DNA of 64,000 nt from Haematococcus lacustris (Eukaryota > Chlorophyta > Chlorophyceae > Chlamydomonadales > Haematococcaceae). Below, in pieces: positions 22,334 to 34,745 of this stretch (positions within the stretch are counted from its first letter, which is position 1; each line of letters starts with the position of its first letter). The notes under the pieces were generated by a model that saw only the letters and a list, made by a program, of their open reading frames with translations, was not told the origin of the DNA and ran no database searches. The translations under genes and the position numbers were made by a program. The DNA lies in assembly GCA_030144725.1 (NCBI GenBank), contig JASKMD010000020.1, positions 4,792,703-4,856,702 of the forward strand, in the 5' to 3' direction.

Positions 22334-23339
22334 CTGGCGGACCCCCTAAGGTTTCAACCTTACCCCCAAGGTTTTCAGCTAGGTTTCGTGAAAACCTGAG
22401 GGCCAGGTTTCTTGTCACCTCATGACCCAAAACCTTCTACCTCAATTGCTTTTGCCACAAAACCTTTGGTCCCCCATACCAACATAGCAAACCCAGTCAA
22501 CCTAGCCAAGCCAGCCAGTCCGCCTAGCCAGCCAAACCAACCTAGCCAACCTTGCCAACCTAGCCAACCTAGCCAACCTAGCCAACCTTGCCAGCTTGCT
22601 AGCTAGCTAGCCAACCTAGACCCTTGCCAACCTTGCCAACCTTGCTAGCTGGCCAACCTTGCCAACCTTGCTTGCTAGCTAGACCCATAGTCCTTCAATT
22701 TAAAAATTGGGCTGTCTCCACGTGAGAACAAGTACGCTGAATTGAAGTCCACAATCGTCAAAAACGTCCAACAAAATCACTCAGTGATCCATCGGTGGGC
22801 CACTATTGCGGAAGGTCATGCAATCAAGGCCCAATTCCGGCTCTGTCCCTATACATGCGGCACACGTAGCCCCCCAACGTCCCATCGCTGGTGATGACTA
22901 CTCAGACGAGTGCACGAGCTTGGTTATTGATGAGTGAGCGTGAGCATGAGGTGGTTGCCCCCCCTGGCAGCTTGGCGACAAGCTTGCCGCCAGCCAGCAG
23001 TGGCAGCAGCAGTGGCAGCAGCAGCAGAAGCAGCAGCAGAAGTGGCAGCAGAAGTGGCAGCAGAAGTGGCAGCGGCAGCAGAAGTGGCAGCAGCAGCAAA
23101 AGTGTCAGCAGCAGTGGCAGCAGCAGCAGAAGTGGCAGCAGCAGCATCAGCAGCAGCAGCAGTGGCAGCTGAAGCAGCAGTGGCGGCAGCAGCAGCAGTG
23201 GCAGCAGCAGCAGCAGTGGCAGCAGCAGTGGCAGCACCAGTGGCAGCAGCAGTGGCAGCAGCAGCGGCAGCAGCAGCGGCAGCAGTGGCAGCAGCAGTGG
23301 CAGCAGCAGCAGCAGTGGCAGCAGCAGCAGCAGCAGCAG

Positions 23340-23373
<34 letters not shown>

Positions 23374-23645
23374 TGCAACAGCAGCAGCAGCAGTGGCAGC
23401 AGCAGGGGCAACAGTAGCAGTGGCAGCAGTAGCAGTGGCAGCAGCAGTGGCAGTAGCAGCTGCAGCGGCAGCAGCAGTGGCAGCAGCAGCGGCAGCTGCA
23501 GCGGCGGCAGCAGCAGCAGCAGCGGCGGCAGTAGAAGTGGCAGCAGCAGCAGCAGCAGCAGCAGTGGCAGCAGCAGCAGTGGCAGCAGCAGCGGCAGAAG
23601 CAGTGGCAGCTGCAGTGGCAGCTGAAGCAGCAGCAGCAGCAGCAG

Positions 23646-23700
<55 letters not shown>

Positions 23701-23840
23701 GGCAGCAGCAGCGGCAGCAGCAGCGCCGGCAGCAGCAGTGGCAGCAGTGGCAGCAGTGGCAGCAGCAGTGGCAGCAGCAGCAGCAGCAGAGGCAAAAGCA
23801 GCAGCAGCAACAGCAGCAGCAGCAGCGGCAGCAGTAGCAG

Positions 23841-23897
<57 letters not shown>

Positions 23898-23981
23898 TGG
23901 CAAAAGCAGCGGCAGCAGTAGCAGTGGCAGCAGCAGTGGCAGCAGCAGGGGGAGCAGTGGCAGCAGCAGCAGCAGTAGCAG

Positions 23982-24031
<50 letters not shown>

Positions 24032-24088
24032 CAGCAGCAGCAGCAGTGGCAGTGGCAGCAGCAGTGGCAGCAGCAGCAGCAGTAGCAG

Positions 24089-24126
<38 letters not shown>

Positions 24127-24177
24127 CAGCAGCAGTGGCAGTGGCAGCAGCAGTGGCAGCAGCAGTGGCAGCAGCAG

Positions 24178-24212
<35 letters not shown>

Positions 24213-24321
24213 GCGGCAGTAGAAGTGGCAGCAGCAGTGACAGCAGCAGCTGCAGCGGCAGCAGCAGTGGCAGCAGCAGCGGCAGAAGCAGTGGCAGCTG
24301 CAGTGGCAGCTGAAGCAGCAG

Positions 24322-24371
<50 letters not shown>

Positions 24372-24385
24372 GCAGCGATAGCGAC
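22334..24385. mobile_element. TIR/CAG element, copy 2, truncated at the right
   Basis: Starts three bases after copy 1 ends, with the same CTGGCGGACCCCCTAAGG terminus. It follows copy 1 base for base through the conserved block, apart from about 54 bp fewer subterminal words. It then carries a shorter CAG array (about 22997-24378). The telomere-like tract and the right terminus seen in copy 1 are missing; after 24385 the sequence is unrelated. The two adjoining ends form a hairpin with a three-base TTT loop. Confidence 0.75.
22997..24378. repeat. 1.4-kb interrupted (CAG)n array in copy 2
   Basis: Same words as the copy 1 array. The first 250 bases match copy 1 closely; later parts differ by loss of blocks, as expected from slippage or unequal exchange. 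The higher-order marker GGCGGCAGTAGAAGTGGCAG occurs at about 23524 and 24212. Confidence 0.93.
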
Positions 24386-24648
24386 ATGAGTATCATGCCA
24401 TGAGCCAAACAAACAAACAATACGATTGCCCCTTACAAAGGGGATGTGTGTGCGCTAGAGTGTGCATAGGGTATGGCTCTAGCGAATAGGTTAGGGACAC
24501 GTAGGGTAGGTCCCGACTCCTAGGTTAGGGACACACACCGGTTTCTCACTCCTGTGGAGAAGTGTAGGGGGCTCCACAGGAGGATAGGGATACAACATGG
24601 TTGATATATCCATTCAGATATATCTACTGTCATACAGGTATGGCAGAG
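24386..24648. other. Unassigned spacer between CAG array and direct repeat B
   Basis: About 260 bp with GTAGGG/TTAGGGACAC words (24480-24535) and an AT-rich patch with a short inverted pair (GATATATC and AGATATATC near 24602-24625). No coding potential recognised. Confidence 0.5.
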
Positions 24649-24775
24649 ATGGGAGTGTATCCGCGGTTAATTAGCGCCGATGCCGGTGACACGGCTAGAA
24701 TGGGCGCCATCAGTCGCAACTACTGCACTCTCGTACAGCGTTTTGCTCAAGAAAAGCATGAACAAAATTGCATGA
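24649..24775. repeat. Direct repeat, copy B (flanks the transposon nest)
   Basis: Second copy of the 16519-16656 sequence, in the same orientation. It lies just before the LINE 5' region. On the minus strand it would still read MAPILAVSPASALI but then diverges from the SpoVS-like exon. Confidence 0.92.
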
Positions 24776-24947
24776 GGGGGGGAGGTGTACAATAGTCGTA
24801 GTGCAAGCCGCAAGCCGCAAGCCGCAAGCAGTAGTGCAAGCCGCAAGCCGCAAGCCGTGCAAGCCGTGCAAGCCGCAAGCCATAAGCCGCAAGCCGCATT
24901 TGCGGCGCCTCCAGCAGTTACCTGTGCTATTCAGCCCCGCGCCTGAC
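24776..24947 (+). other. 5' untranslated region of LINE 1, with AAGCCGC tandem words
   Basis: About a dozen copies of GCAAGCC / CGCAAGC between 24804 and 24895, directly before the ORF1 start codon. Such 5' tandem repeats are common in LINE promoters; promoter function here is inferred. Confidence 0.5.
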
Positions 24948-25189
24948 ATGGCCAAACCTACTCCCCTCAGCAACTCCTTCGCTGCCCTCGCCTCTTTCAG
25001 GCCTCGGTCTCACCCCCCCACAGAGCAGTCAGCGGCAACAGCAGCCCGGGGTGCCGACCACTTCACTCTGGAGGAGGCAGCTCGCATTGCTCTATCTGAG
25101 CAGCTCACAGAGCGTTTTCTCAACGAGCAGCGGGAGCAGCACCAGCGGCAGCAGCACCAGCAACAGCAGCAGCAGCAGCACCAACAGCA

Positions 25190-25220
<31 letters not shown>

Positions 25221-26852
25221 GAGCAGCAGCAACAGCAGGAGCAGCAGCAGCCAACTGGGGCAGGGGCCTCACCAATAACTGAGGCCCGGCTCCAGGAGGT
25301 ACTGGCGCGAACTCTGACACAGACTCTGACACAGACGCTGCAGCAGACAGTCATGCCGCAGCTAACTGCCATCAACAAATCTATCGAGACAGTCAAGAGC
25401 GAGTTGCAGATTGTTCAATATGACGTAGCCAAACTGAGTGTGGCGCACATTGAGCTAGAGGGAGAAACGAGGGAGGTGCGGGCAGAGATGGCCTCAGTGG
25501 AGCAGCGCTGCAGCGTGCAGCTGGCAGCAATGGCCTTCAACATCCAGCTAGCAACAGAGCAGCGCAGCAATGCGGGGGTGGTGGTCTTCTTTGCCCCCCG
25601 CCCTGATGAGGTAGCCATCAAGGCTCTGTGCACCAGCGTCGGCGTCACTGATGCCCGGGTGATGCACTCTAGCCCGACTATCGCTAAGGTCAGTGTCGGC
25701 TCCCATGCCTCAGCCCTCAGCGTTCTGGCTGCTGCCCAGCAGGCCGCACTCCCAGCAGACCTGGGGAAGGGTCCGCTACAGCGGGTCGTGTGGCCAGCTC
25801 GCCGTCAGCTGCAGGCAGTTGTAGATAAGAGCAGTGTGCGATCCCCTGTACATGGCATGCGCTTTGAGTGCAACAAATCACGCACAGCCATCATCACCAC
25901 CTGGAAGGGGAAGCAGATTACCTACCCCCTGTATGTCCACCTCAGCAACCTCAGCAAGCCAGACCTGAAGAGCATGGATGAGTGCAGCATCGAGGCAGCC
26001 TGTGAGTATGCGGCTGCGGACCAGCCTGCAGCTTTTCTCCTACCAAGGTCCCTCGCCACCCATCAACAGCAGCAGCAGCATCAACAGCAGCAGCAGGGTG
26101 CGACAGCGGCTGCCGCAGCAATGGAAGAGGACAACCAGCCTGCAGATCCTAACCCTCCCCCGCCCCCCCCTAATCAGGCGCAGCGCAGGGCAGCAGCAGC
26201 AGCAGCAGGGGGTCCTGACCGGGCACCAGCCGGCAAGGCTGCAGGGAAGACAGCTGTGCTGGGCAGCCGCCCCGCCTCGCCTAACCAGGTGGAGCGCAAT
26301 GCAGCAGCAGCAGCAGGGGGTCCTAATCGGGCACCAGCCGGCAAGGCTGCAGGGAAGACAGCTGTGCCGGGCAGCCGCCCCGCCTCGCCTAACCAGGTGC
26401 AGCGCAATGCAGCAACAGCAACAGCAGCAGCAGCAGGGGGATCGAACCAGGCACCAGCTGGCAAGGCTGCAGGGAAGACAGCTGCGCCGGGCAGCCGCCC
26501 CGCCTCGCCTAACCAGGTGCAGCGCAATGCAGCAGCTGCAGCAGCAGCAGCAGGCCCCAGCCAGACAACAACCAAGACTGTGGCACCAGGTCGCCCCACC
26601 CTGCCCAACCAGACACAACGCAATGCAGCAGCAACAGCAGCAGCCCTCAGCCATCTGCCCCCCCCCCCGCCCTTCCCCCAAGGGGGGGGCGGCCACTCGG
26701 CCCCTGGCTCACCAACCAAGAGCCGCCCACTCTCTCCCCCTTTGGGGAATCACCGCACAAGACATCAAGCGGGGTTGGGTGCGTCTGGGGAGACTCCTAC
26801 GGGTAAGCTCAGGGCGGTGGGGGCTCAGGGCGTGGGAGAGGGTCGGGGCTAG
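24948..26852 (+). CDS. LINE 1 ORF1 (RNA-binding/gag-like protein)
   Basis: 634 residues from ATG (MAKPTPLSNSFAALASF) to a TAG at 26850-26852. Order of parts: basic/Ser-Thr start; Gln-rich tract with His and Glu (about residues 60-105) encoded by CAG repeats; a likely coiled coil (about 110-200, TEARLQEVLARTL... to EVRAEMASVEQRC); a region resembling the RRM/C-terminal domain of L1 ORF1 proteins (NAGVVVFFAPRPDEVAIKAL, then VSVGSHASALSVL); and four to five tandem copies of a 32-40-residue Ala/Pro-rich module with the core APAGKAAGKTA (about 410-570). The protein should bind the element RNA in a ribonucleoprotein particle. It is immediately followed, in the same frame, by ORF2. Confidence 0.8.
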
Positions 26853-29800
26853 GGACTCGCCCCCCGAGAGCTCAGGTTAGCGGTCCACAATGTGAATGGC
26901 CTTAAGCATGACACTACCTCAGTCAAGTTCACCGCCATTAGGAGGCTGGTGGCCGAGCATGATGTCATCGCTCTGTGCGAGACACGCAGCAATAGGATAG
27001 CGGAGTTCATGCAGCATGCGCCCACCCATAGTGCCTTTCACACATCTGTTTCACGCCAGGGGGTGCCGGGTCAGGGGGTGGCCCTTCTGCTGCGCAAGGA
27101 GCTAGCCAGGCACGCCAGGCTCTGGCGCACCAGCAGTGCCATGCAACTGCTTTGGGTCAGGCTGGCAGGGTGTGTGTGTGGGCTTGAGGGTGATGTGTTG
27201 CTGGGTGTGGGCTACATACCCCCCGCCCACAATGTCCCCGAGCACTTCAACCACTTGCTGCTAGAGCTCCAGGAGGCTACATCACACACACCACATGTCC
27301 TCCTGATGGGTGACCTGAACTCTCACTTAGGCAAGCTTAGCGAGTTAGGTGACCTCCATGGCTGGTCCATGCAGCATCCGGAGCTTTGCGTGCCTAGGAT
27401 TGGCCCGGCCAAGTCTAACCAAGCGGGCAGGGAGTTGATTGACGTGCTATCAGCTACAGGCCTTGTTGCCACCACCGGGAGGGGACATGGGGACATGGGA
27501 CAGCGCACCTGCAGAGCTAGCACTCGCACGGAGCACATCATCATGAGTGAGTCTGTGTACTCTTTGAGCCACACTTCTTCCTTCCCGGACGCTTGCCATG
27601 AGTTTGACCACTCCCCCATTACCCTGTCTCTCAAGGCACCAGCACAAGCCACTACACCCATCCACACCTGCAATGATGACTGCCACACTGGCCCACAGTT
27701 CCAATGGAAGCCAGATCATGCTGCTCGGTATGTGGGTGCCCTTATCGATGCCCTTATGCCCTTATCCTTATATGCCTCCTTGGAAGAGGAGGTCATGGCT
27801 GTCAAGCAGGCTGTTGAGCAGGGCACACACCCTGACTCCATCAACCGCTTTGTGCATGACATCATATCACGGGCTGCGGGCAGTGCGGGGATGCTTAAGG
27901 CAAGGCTCTGCCCACTAGCACGTGTTGACAAGCACACCACAGTTAAGCCTGCCTGGTTTGACCGGTCATGCAAGGAGGCTAAAGCCGCACTCTGGCAGGC
28001 TCTGCGTAGCGGGGAGGCCTTGCACCTTTACAGGGCTAGAAAGCAGGCCTATAGGAGGCTGGTTGCTAGAGCTAAGTCTGCGTGGTCCAAGCATAGAGCT
28101 GCCAAGCTTCTAGACATGCTCAAGCACAACCCTGGGGATGCACTCAAGATGCTCCGAGTCAAGCACGCACGCCAGCAGTCCATGGTTCCCATCGACAAGT
28201 GGCATCAGCATCTGCAGGCCTATTTCACAACCACTAATACGACACATGACGCACCCGATGTGATCCCTGAGCCAGCTAGGACCAGGCAAGCTGTGCCTGC
28301 CCATTTGCAAGCCGTCCCTCTTGGGAGAGGCAGACTTCACTCTGTCCCTGCCCCTGCCCCTGTCACAACACATCCACCTGCCTATGAGCTGCCCCATCTT
28401 GACAACATCACATCTATTGTTCAAGCACAACTACGTGATCTCAACAACGACACAGCACCTGGTCTGGATGGGCTCCCAGCCCCCTTTATCAAGCACGCCC
28501 GCACAGTTGAGGAGGGTGTTACCACATACTTGTTGCTCCCTCTGCTTGCCACATGGTTTCACAGCATGATGCGCACCGGGATTATTCCAGCGGCTTGGAA
28601 GGTAGCTAGAATCAGCCCCCTCTTCAAGGACACAGACCCCACAGACCCCAACAAGTACAGAATGCTTGCTGTGAGTAGTGTGTTGTACCGCCTGTATGCT
28701 AACGTCTTGCGGCACGTGCTGACTGCCTGGTGCATGACACACAAAGTGCTGCCAGCTGAGCAGTTTGGGTTCATCCCGGGACGCAGCACCATGCAACCCA
28801 TGTTCATTCTGCGCCATCTTGTCCACGCTCAAAAGGCTAGCGCAGATGCCAAGCACCGCAAGCTTTTCACTGCCTTCATTGACTTCAAACAGGCCTATGA
28901 CCACATACCTCGACAACAATTGTGGGAGCACTTGCGGGTTGGGATCAAGCTGCCACAGCCCTTGCTTGCCTGCCTGGAGGGTCTGTATAGGGATGACAAC
29001 TATGTGCTGATAGATGGCCCCCACCGCACCCCCCTTGTGACTCCTGACCAAGGTGTCAAGCAAGGCTGCCCCATCAGCCCACTCCTGTTTGCTCTCTATG
29101 TTCACGACATTAGTAAGGAGTTCCTAGGCCCTGTTGATGCTGTGAGGGTGCAAGGCACACCTGTTACCCACTTCATGTATGCTGATGACCTGACCCTGGT
29201 GAGCACCTTGCCCCACGGGCTGCAGCGGCTGGTCTGCCAGCTACAAGGCTTTGCAGACAGGAAACACCTTACAGTCAATGTGGGCAAGTCAAAGGTGATG
29301 GTTTTCAATGGCAACTCACAAACTGCAGCACCTTGCATTGGGTACAAGCATGAGATCCTGCCTGTGGTGAGAGAGTTCAAGTACTTAGGCATGCATTTTA
29401 ATCCCAGCGCCACCCCTGCTTTTGCTGCCACTCATATGAGGGCTGGCATGTTCCTCGCCATGCGCCAAGCATGCAACCGTGCTAGAGAGTATGGGGTGCT
29501 GCATGATCCTTTTGCCCTGTGTCACCTCATCAGAGCGTTCGTGCTCCCCTTAGGGCTGTATGGCAGCCAGGTTTGGGGCACTGCTTTCCTTGGGCATGGT
29601 GTGCAACTCTCTAACCCAGTGCAAACACGCATGCTCAGCTTTCTCAGGTTTGCTGCCAGGGTTCGTAGCTCAGTGTCAGGGCTGATGGTGCTGCATGAGT
29701 TGGGGCAGCTGCCCCTCCAGCTTTACTGGTTTAGGGCTGCATGCAAGTTCTGGAACACTGCCAAACTATCCCACAGTGACCTGTTAATGAGGGTCATTAA

Positions 29801-30390
29801 GGCAGATGTGGAATTAGGGAGGAGTTGCCAGGCCAGCTGGAGTGCTCAGTTCCAGCTGGCCGCCAGAGAGCTGATGGGGGATGAGTTTACCCTGAGCCCG
29901 GACATGGTCCTAGGCACCAAGGCTATGGAAGTCAAGTGGCTCGAGAGGTGGGGGAGGCGTTGGGTTGGGTTTGAGGGAGACCCTAGACTGCCTGAGACGG
30001 TGCATCGGGAGAGATGCTCGTATGCTGCATGGTTCAAGCATGGGGACGGCATTGGCATCAATCACATGGCACCACACCTACTGAACAGACAGCTCTCTAC
30101 AGAAGTTCGCACGAGCTTGACTAGGTTCAGGTTAGGCAACAGCGGTCTGGGGGTGGAGAAGGCTCGGTTTGAGGGGGTAACTTTCATTGATCGCACATGC
30201 ACCAGATGCACAGAGGGGGTAGTGGATGACGCCATGCATTTCATCTTTGAGTGCACTGCCACGAGTTCCATCAGGGAGCAGCCGGAGTTTGCCATGACTT
30301 TACAGAACAATAATGAGAACTTGCATGACTTCATGTTGAGCCCATGTGCACCTTTGGTTGTGCACCTTGCTATGAAATGCGTTACAGAAA
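26853..30390 (+). CDS. LINE 1 ORF2: endonuclease and reverse transcriptase, 3' end lost in the gap
   Basis: Open without a stop from 26853 to the assembly gap (about 1180 codons visible). N-terminal exonuclease-endonuclease-phosphatase nuclease: LAVHNVNGLKH, ALCETR, VLLMGDLNSHLG, HEFDHSPITL. Reverse transcriptase: FIPGRSTMQPMFILRHL, FTAFIDFKQAYDHIP, GVKQGCPISPLLFALYV, and the catalytic HFMYADDLTLVS (about residues 770-780 from 26853). A C-terminal Cys-His motif follows (CTRCTEGVVDDAMHFIFEC). Both enzymes look intact. There is no ATG before the first endonuclease motif; the first in-frame ATGs fall inside the domain, so translation must start in ORF1 or by another route. The frame is the same as ORF1, with a single UAG between. 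Confidence 0.9.
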
Positions 30391-30890
30391 NNNNNNNNNN
30401 NNNNNNNNNNNNNNNNNNNNNNNNNNNNNNNNNNNNNNNNNNNNNNNNNNNNNNNNNNNNNNNNNNNNNNNNNNNNNNNNNNNNNNNNNNNNNNNNNNNN
30501 NNNNNNNNNNNNNNNNNNNNNNNNNNNNNNNNNNNNNNNNNNNNNNNNNNNNNNNNNNNNNNNNNNNNNNNNNNNNNNNNNNNNNNNNNNNNNNNNNNNN
30601 NNNNNNNNNNNNNNNNNNNNNNNNNNNNNNNNNNNNNNNNNNNNNNNNNNNNNNNNNNNNNNNNNNNNNNNNNNNNNNNNNNNNNNNNNNNNNNNNNNNN
30701 NNNNNNNNNNNNNNNNNNNNNNNNNNNNNNNNNNNNNNNNNNNNNNNNNNNNNNNNNNNNNNNNNNNNNNNNNNNNNNNNNNNNNNNNNNNNNNNNNNNN
30801 NNNNNNNNNNNNNNNNNNNNNNNNNNNNNNNNNNNNNNNNNNNNNNNNNNNNNNNNNNNNNNNNNNNNNNNNNNNNNNNNNNNNNNNNNN
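30391..30890. other. Assembly gap of 500 N
   Basis: Exactly 500 undetermined bases, a typical placeholder for a gap of unknown size. Any open frame spanning it is artificial. Confidence 1.
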
Positions 30891-33800
30891 CCCCCACCCC
30901 CACCCCCACCCCCACCCCCACCCCCACCCCCACCCCCACCCCCACCCCCACCCCCACCCCCACCCCCACCCCCACCCCCCACCCCCACCCCCCACCCCCA
31001 CCCCCACCCCCACCCCCACCCCCACCCCACCCCCACCCCCACCCCCACCCCCACCCCCACCCCCACCCCCACCCCCACCCCCACCCCCACCCCCACCCCC
31101 ACCCCCACCCCCACCCCCACCCCCACCCCCACCCCCACCCCCACCCCCCACCCCCACCCCCACCCCCACCCCCACCCCCACCCCCACCCCCACCCCCACC
31201 CCCCACCCCCACCCCCACCCCCACCCCCACCCCCACCCCCACCCCCACCCCCACCCCCACCCCCACCCCCACCCCCACCCCCACCCCCACCCCCACCCCC
31301 ACCCCCACCCCCACCCCCACCCCCACCCCCACCCCCACCCCCACCCCCACCCCCACCCCCACCCCCACCCCCACCCCCACCCCACCCCCACCCCCACCCC
31401 CCACCCCCACCCCCACCCCCACCCCCACCCCCACCCCCACCCCCACCCCCACCCCCACCCCCACCCCCACCCCCCACCCCCACCCCCACCCCCACCCCCA
31501 CCCCCACCCCCCACCCCCACCCCCACCCCCCACCCCCACCCCCACCCCCACCCCCACCCCCACCCCCACCCCCACCCCCACCCCCACCCCCACCCCCACC
31601 CCCACCCCCACCCCCACCCCCACCCCACCCCCACCCCCACCCCCACCCCCACCCCCACCCCCACCCCCACCCCCCCCACCCCCACCCCCACCCCCACCCC
31701 CACCCCCACCCCCACCCCCACCCCCACCCCCACCCCCCACCCCCACCCCCACCCCCCACCCCCACCCCCCACCACCCCCACCCCCACCCCCCCCCCCACC
31801 CCCACCCCCACCCCCACCCCCACCCCCACCCCCACCCCCACCCCCACCCCCGCTCACCCCCACCCCCACCCCCACCCCCACCCCCACCCCCACCCCCACC
31901 CCCACCCCCACCCCCACCCCCACCCCCACCCCCACCCCCACCCCCACCCCCACCCCCACCCCACCCCCACCCCCACCCCCACCCCCCACCCCCACCCCCA
32001 CCCCCACCCCCACCCCCACCCCCACCCCCACCCCCACCCCCACCCCCACCCCCACCCCCACCCCCACCCCCACCCCCACCCCCACCCCCACCCCCACCCC
32101 CACCCCCACCCCCACCCCCACCCCCACCCCCACCCCCACCCCCACCCCCACCCCCACCCCCACCCCCACCCCCACCCCCACCCCCACCCCCACCCCCACC
32201 CCCACCCCCACCCCACCCCCACCCCCACCCCCACCCCCACCCCCACCCCCACCCCCACCCCCACCCCCACCCCCACCCCCACCCCCACCCCCACCCCCAC
32301 CCCCACCCCCACCCCCACCCCCACCCCCACCCCCACCCCCACCCCCACCCCCACCCCCACCCCCACCCCCACCCCCACCCCCCCCACCCCCACCCCCACC
32401 CCCACCCCCACCCCCACCCCCACCCCACCCCCACCCCCACCCCCCACCCCCACCCCCACCCCCACCCCCACCCCCACCCCCACCCCCACCCCCACCCCCA
32501 CCCCCACCCCCACCCCCACCCCCACCCCCCACCCCCACCCCCACCCCCACCCCCCCACCCCCACCCCCACCCCACCCCCACCCCCACCCCCACCCCCACC
32601 CCCCACCCCCACCCCCACCCCCCACCCCCACCCCCACCCCCACCCCCCACCCCCACCCCCACCCCCACCCCCACCCCCACCCCCACCCCCACCCCCACCC
32701 CCACCCCCACCCCCACCCCCACCCCCACCCCCACCCCCACCCCCACCCCCACCCCCACCCCCACCCCCACCCCCACCCCCCCCCACCCCCACCCCCACCC
32801 CCCACCCCCACCCCCACCCCCACCCCCACCCCCACCCCCACCCCCACCCCCACCCCCACCCCCACCCCCACCCCCACCCCCACCCCCACCCCCACCCCCA
32901 CCCCCACCCCCACCCCCACCCCCACCCCCACCCCCACCCCCACCCCCACCCCACCCCCACCCCCACCCCACCCCCACCCCCACCCCCACCCCCACCCCCA
33001 CCCCCACCCCCACCCCCACCCCCACCCCCACCCCCACCCCCACCCCCACCCCCACCCCCACCCCCACCCCCACCCCCACCCCCACCCCCACCCCCACCCC
33101 ACCCCCACCCCCACACTCACCCCCACCCCCGCCCCCACCCCCACCCCCACCCCCACCCCCACCCCCACCCCCACCCCCACCCCCACCCCCACCCCCACCC
33201 CCACCCCCACCCCCACCCCCACCCCCCCCCCACCCCCACCCCCACCCCCACCCCCACCCCACCCCCACCCCCACCCCCACCCCCACCCCCACCCCCACCC
33301 CCACCCCCACCCCCACCCCCACCCCCACCCCCACCCACCCCCACCCCCACCCCCACCCCCACCCCCACCCCCACCCCCACCCCCACCCCCACCCCCACCC
33401 CCACCCCCACCCCCACCCCCACCCCCACCCCCACCCCCACCCCCACCCCCACCCCACCCCCACCCCCACCCCCACCCCCACCCCCACCCCCACCCCCACC
33501 CCCACCCCCACCCCCACCCCCACCCCCACCCCCACCCCCACCCCCACCCCCACCCCCACCCCCACCCCCACCCCCACCCCCACCCCCACCCCCACCCCCA
33601 CCCCCACCCCCACCCCCACCCCCACCCCCCACCCCCACCCCCACCCCCACCCCCACCCCCACCCCCACCCCCACCCCCACCCCCACCCCCACCCCCACCC
33701 CCACCCCCACCCCCACCCCCACCCCCACCCCCACCCCCACCCCCACCCCCACCCCCACCCCCACCCCCACCCCCACCCCCACCCCCACCCCCACCCCCAC

Positions 33801-34745
33801 CCCCACCCCCACCCCCACCCCCACCCCCACCCCCACCCCCACCCCCACCCCCACCCCCACCCCCACCCCCACCCCCACCCCCACCCCCACCCCCACCCCC
33901 ACCCCCACCCCCACCCCCACCCCCACCCCCACCCCCACCCCCACCCCCACCCCCACCCCCACCCCCACCCCCACCCCCACCCCCACCCCCACCCCCACCC
34001 CCACCCCCACCCCCACCCCCACCCCCACCCCCACCCCCACCCCCACCCCCACCCCCACCCCCACCCCCACCCCCACCCCCCCCCACCCCCACCCCCACCC
34101 CCACCCCCACCCCCACCCCCACCCCCACCCCCACCCCCACCCCCACCCCCACCCCCACCCCCACCCCCACCCCCACCCCCACCCCCACCCCCACCCCCAC
34201 CCCACCCCCACCCCCACCCCCACCCCCACCCCCACCCCCACCCCCCCCCCACCCCCACCCCCACCGCCCCGCCCCACCCCCACCCCCAGCCCCGCCCCCC
34301 CCCACCCCCACCCCCACCCCCACCCCCACCCCCACCCCCACCCCCACCCCCACCCCCACCCCCACCCCCACCCCCACCCCCACCCCCACCCCCACCCCCA
34401 CCCCCACCCCCACCCCCACCCCCACCCCCACCCCCACCCCCACCCCCACCCCCACCCCCACCCCCACCCCCACCCCCACCCCCACCCCCACCCCCACCCC
34501 CACCCCCACCCCCACCCCCACCCCCACCCCCACCCCCACCCCCACCCCCACCCCCACCCCCACCCCCACCCCCACCCCCACCCCCACCCCCACCCCCACC
34601 CCCACCCCCACCCCCACCCCCACCCCCACCCCCACCCCCACCCCCACCCCCACCCCCACCCCCACCCCCACCCCCACCCCCACCCCCACCCCCACCCCCA
34701 CCCCCACCCCCACCCCCACCCCCACCCCCACCCCCACCCCCACCC
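30891..34745. repeat. CCCCCA hexamer satellite, about 3.85 kb
   Basis: Almost uniform CCCCCA with scattered CCCCA and CCCCCCA length variants and rare substitutions (for example 31852, 33117-33130, 34264-34300). It degenerates over 34745-34830 into CCACCTCCA-type words. The edge at 30891 abuts the gap, so the true length is unknown. The opposite strand is TGGGGG, a strong quadruplex former. The very long open frames are repeat translations. Confidence 0.97.
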
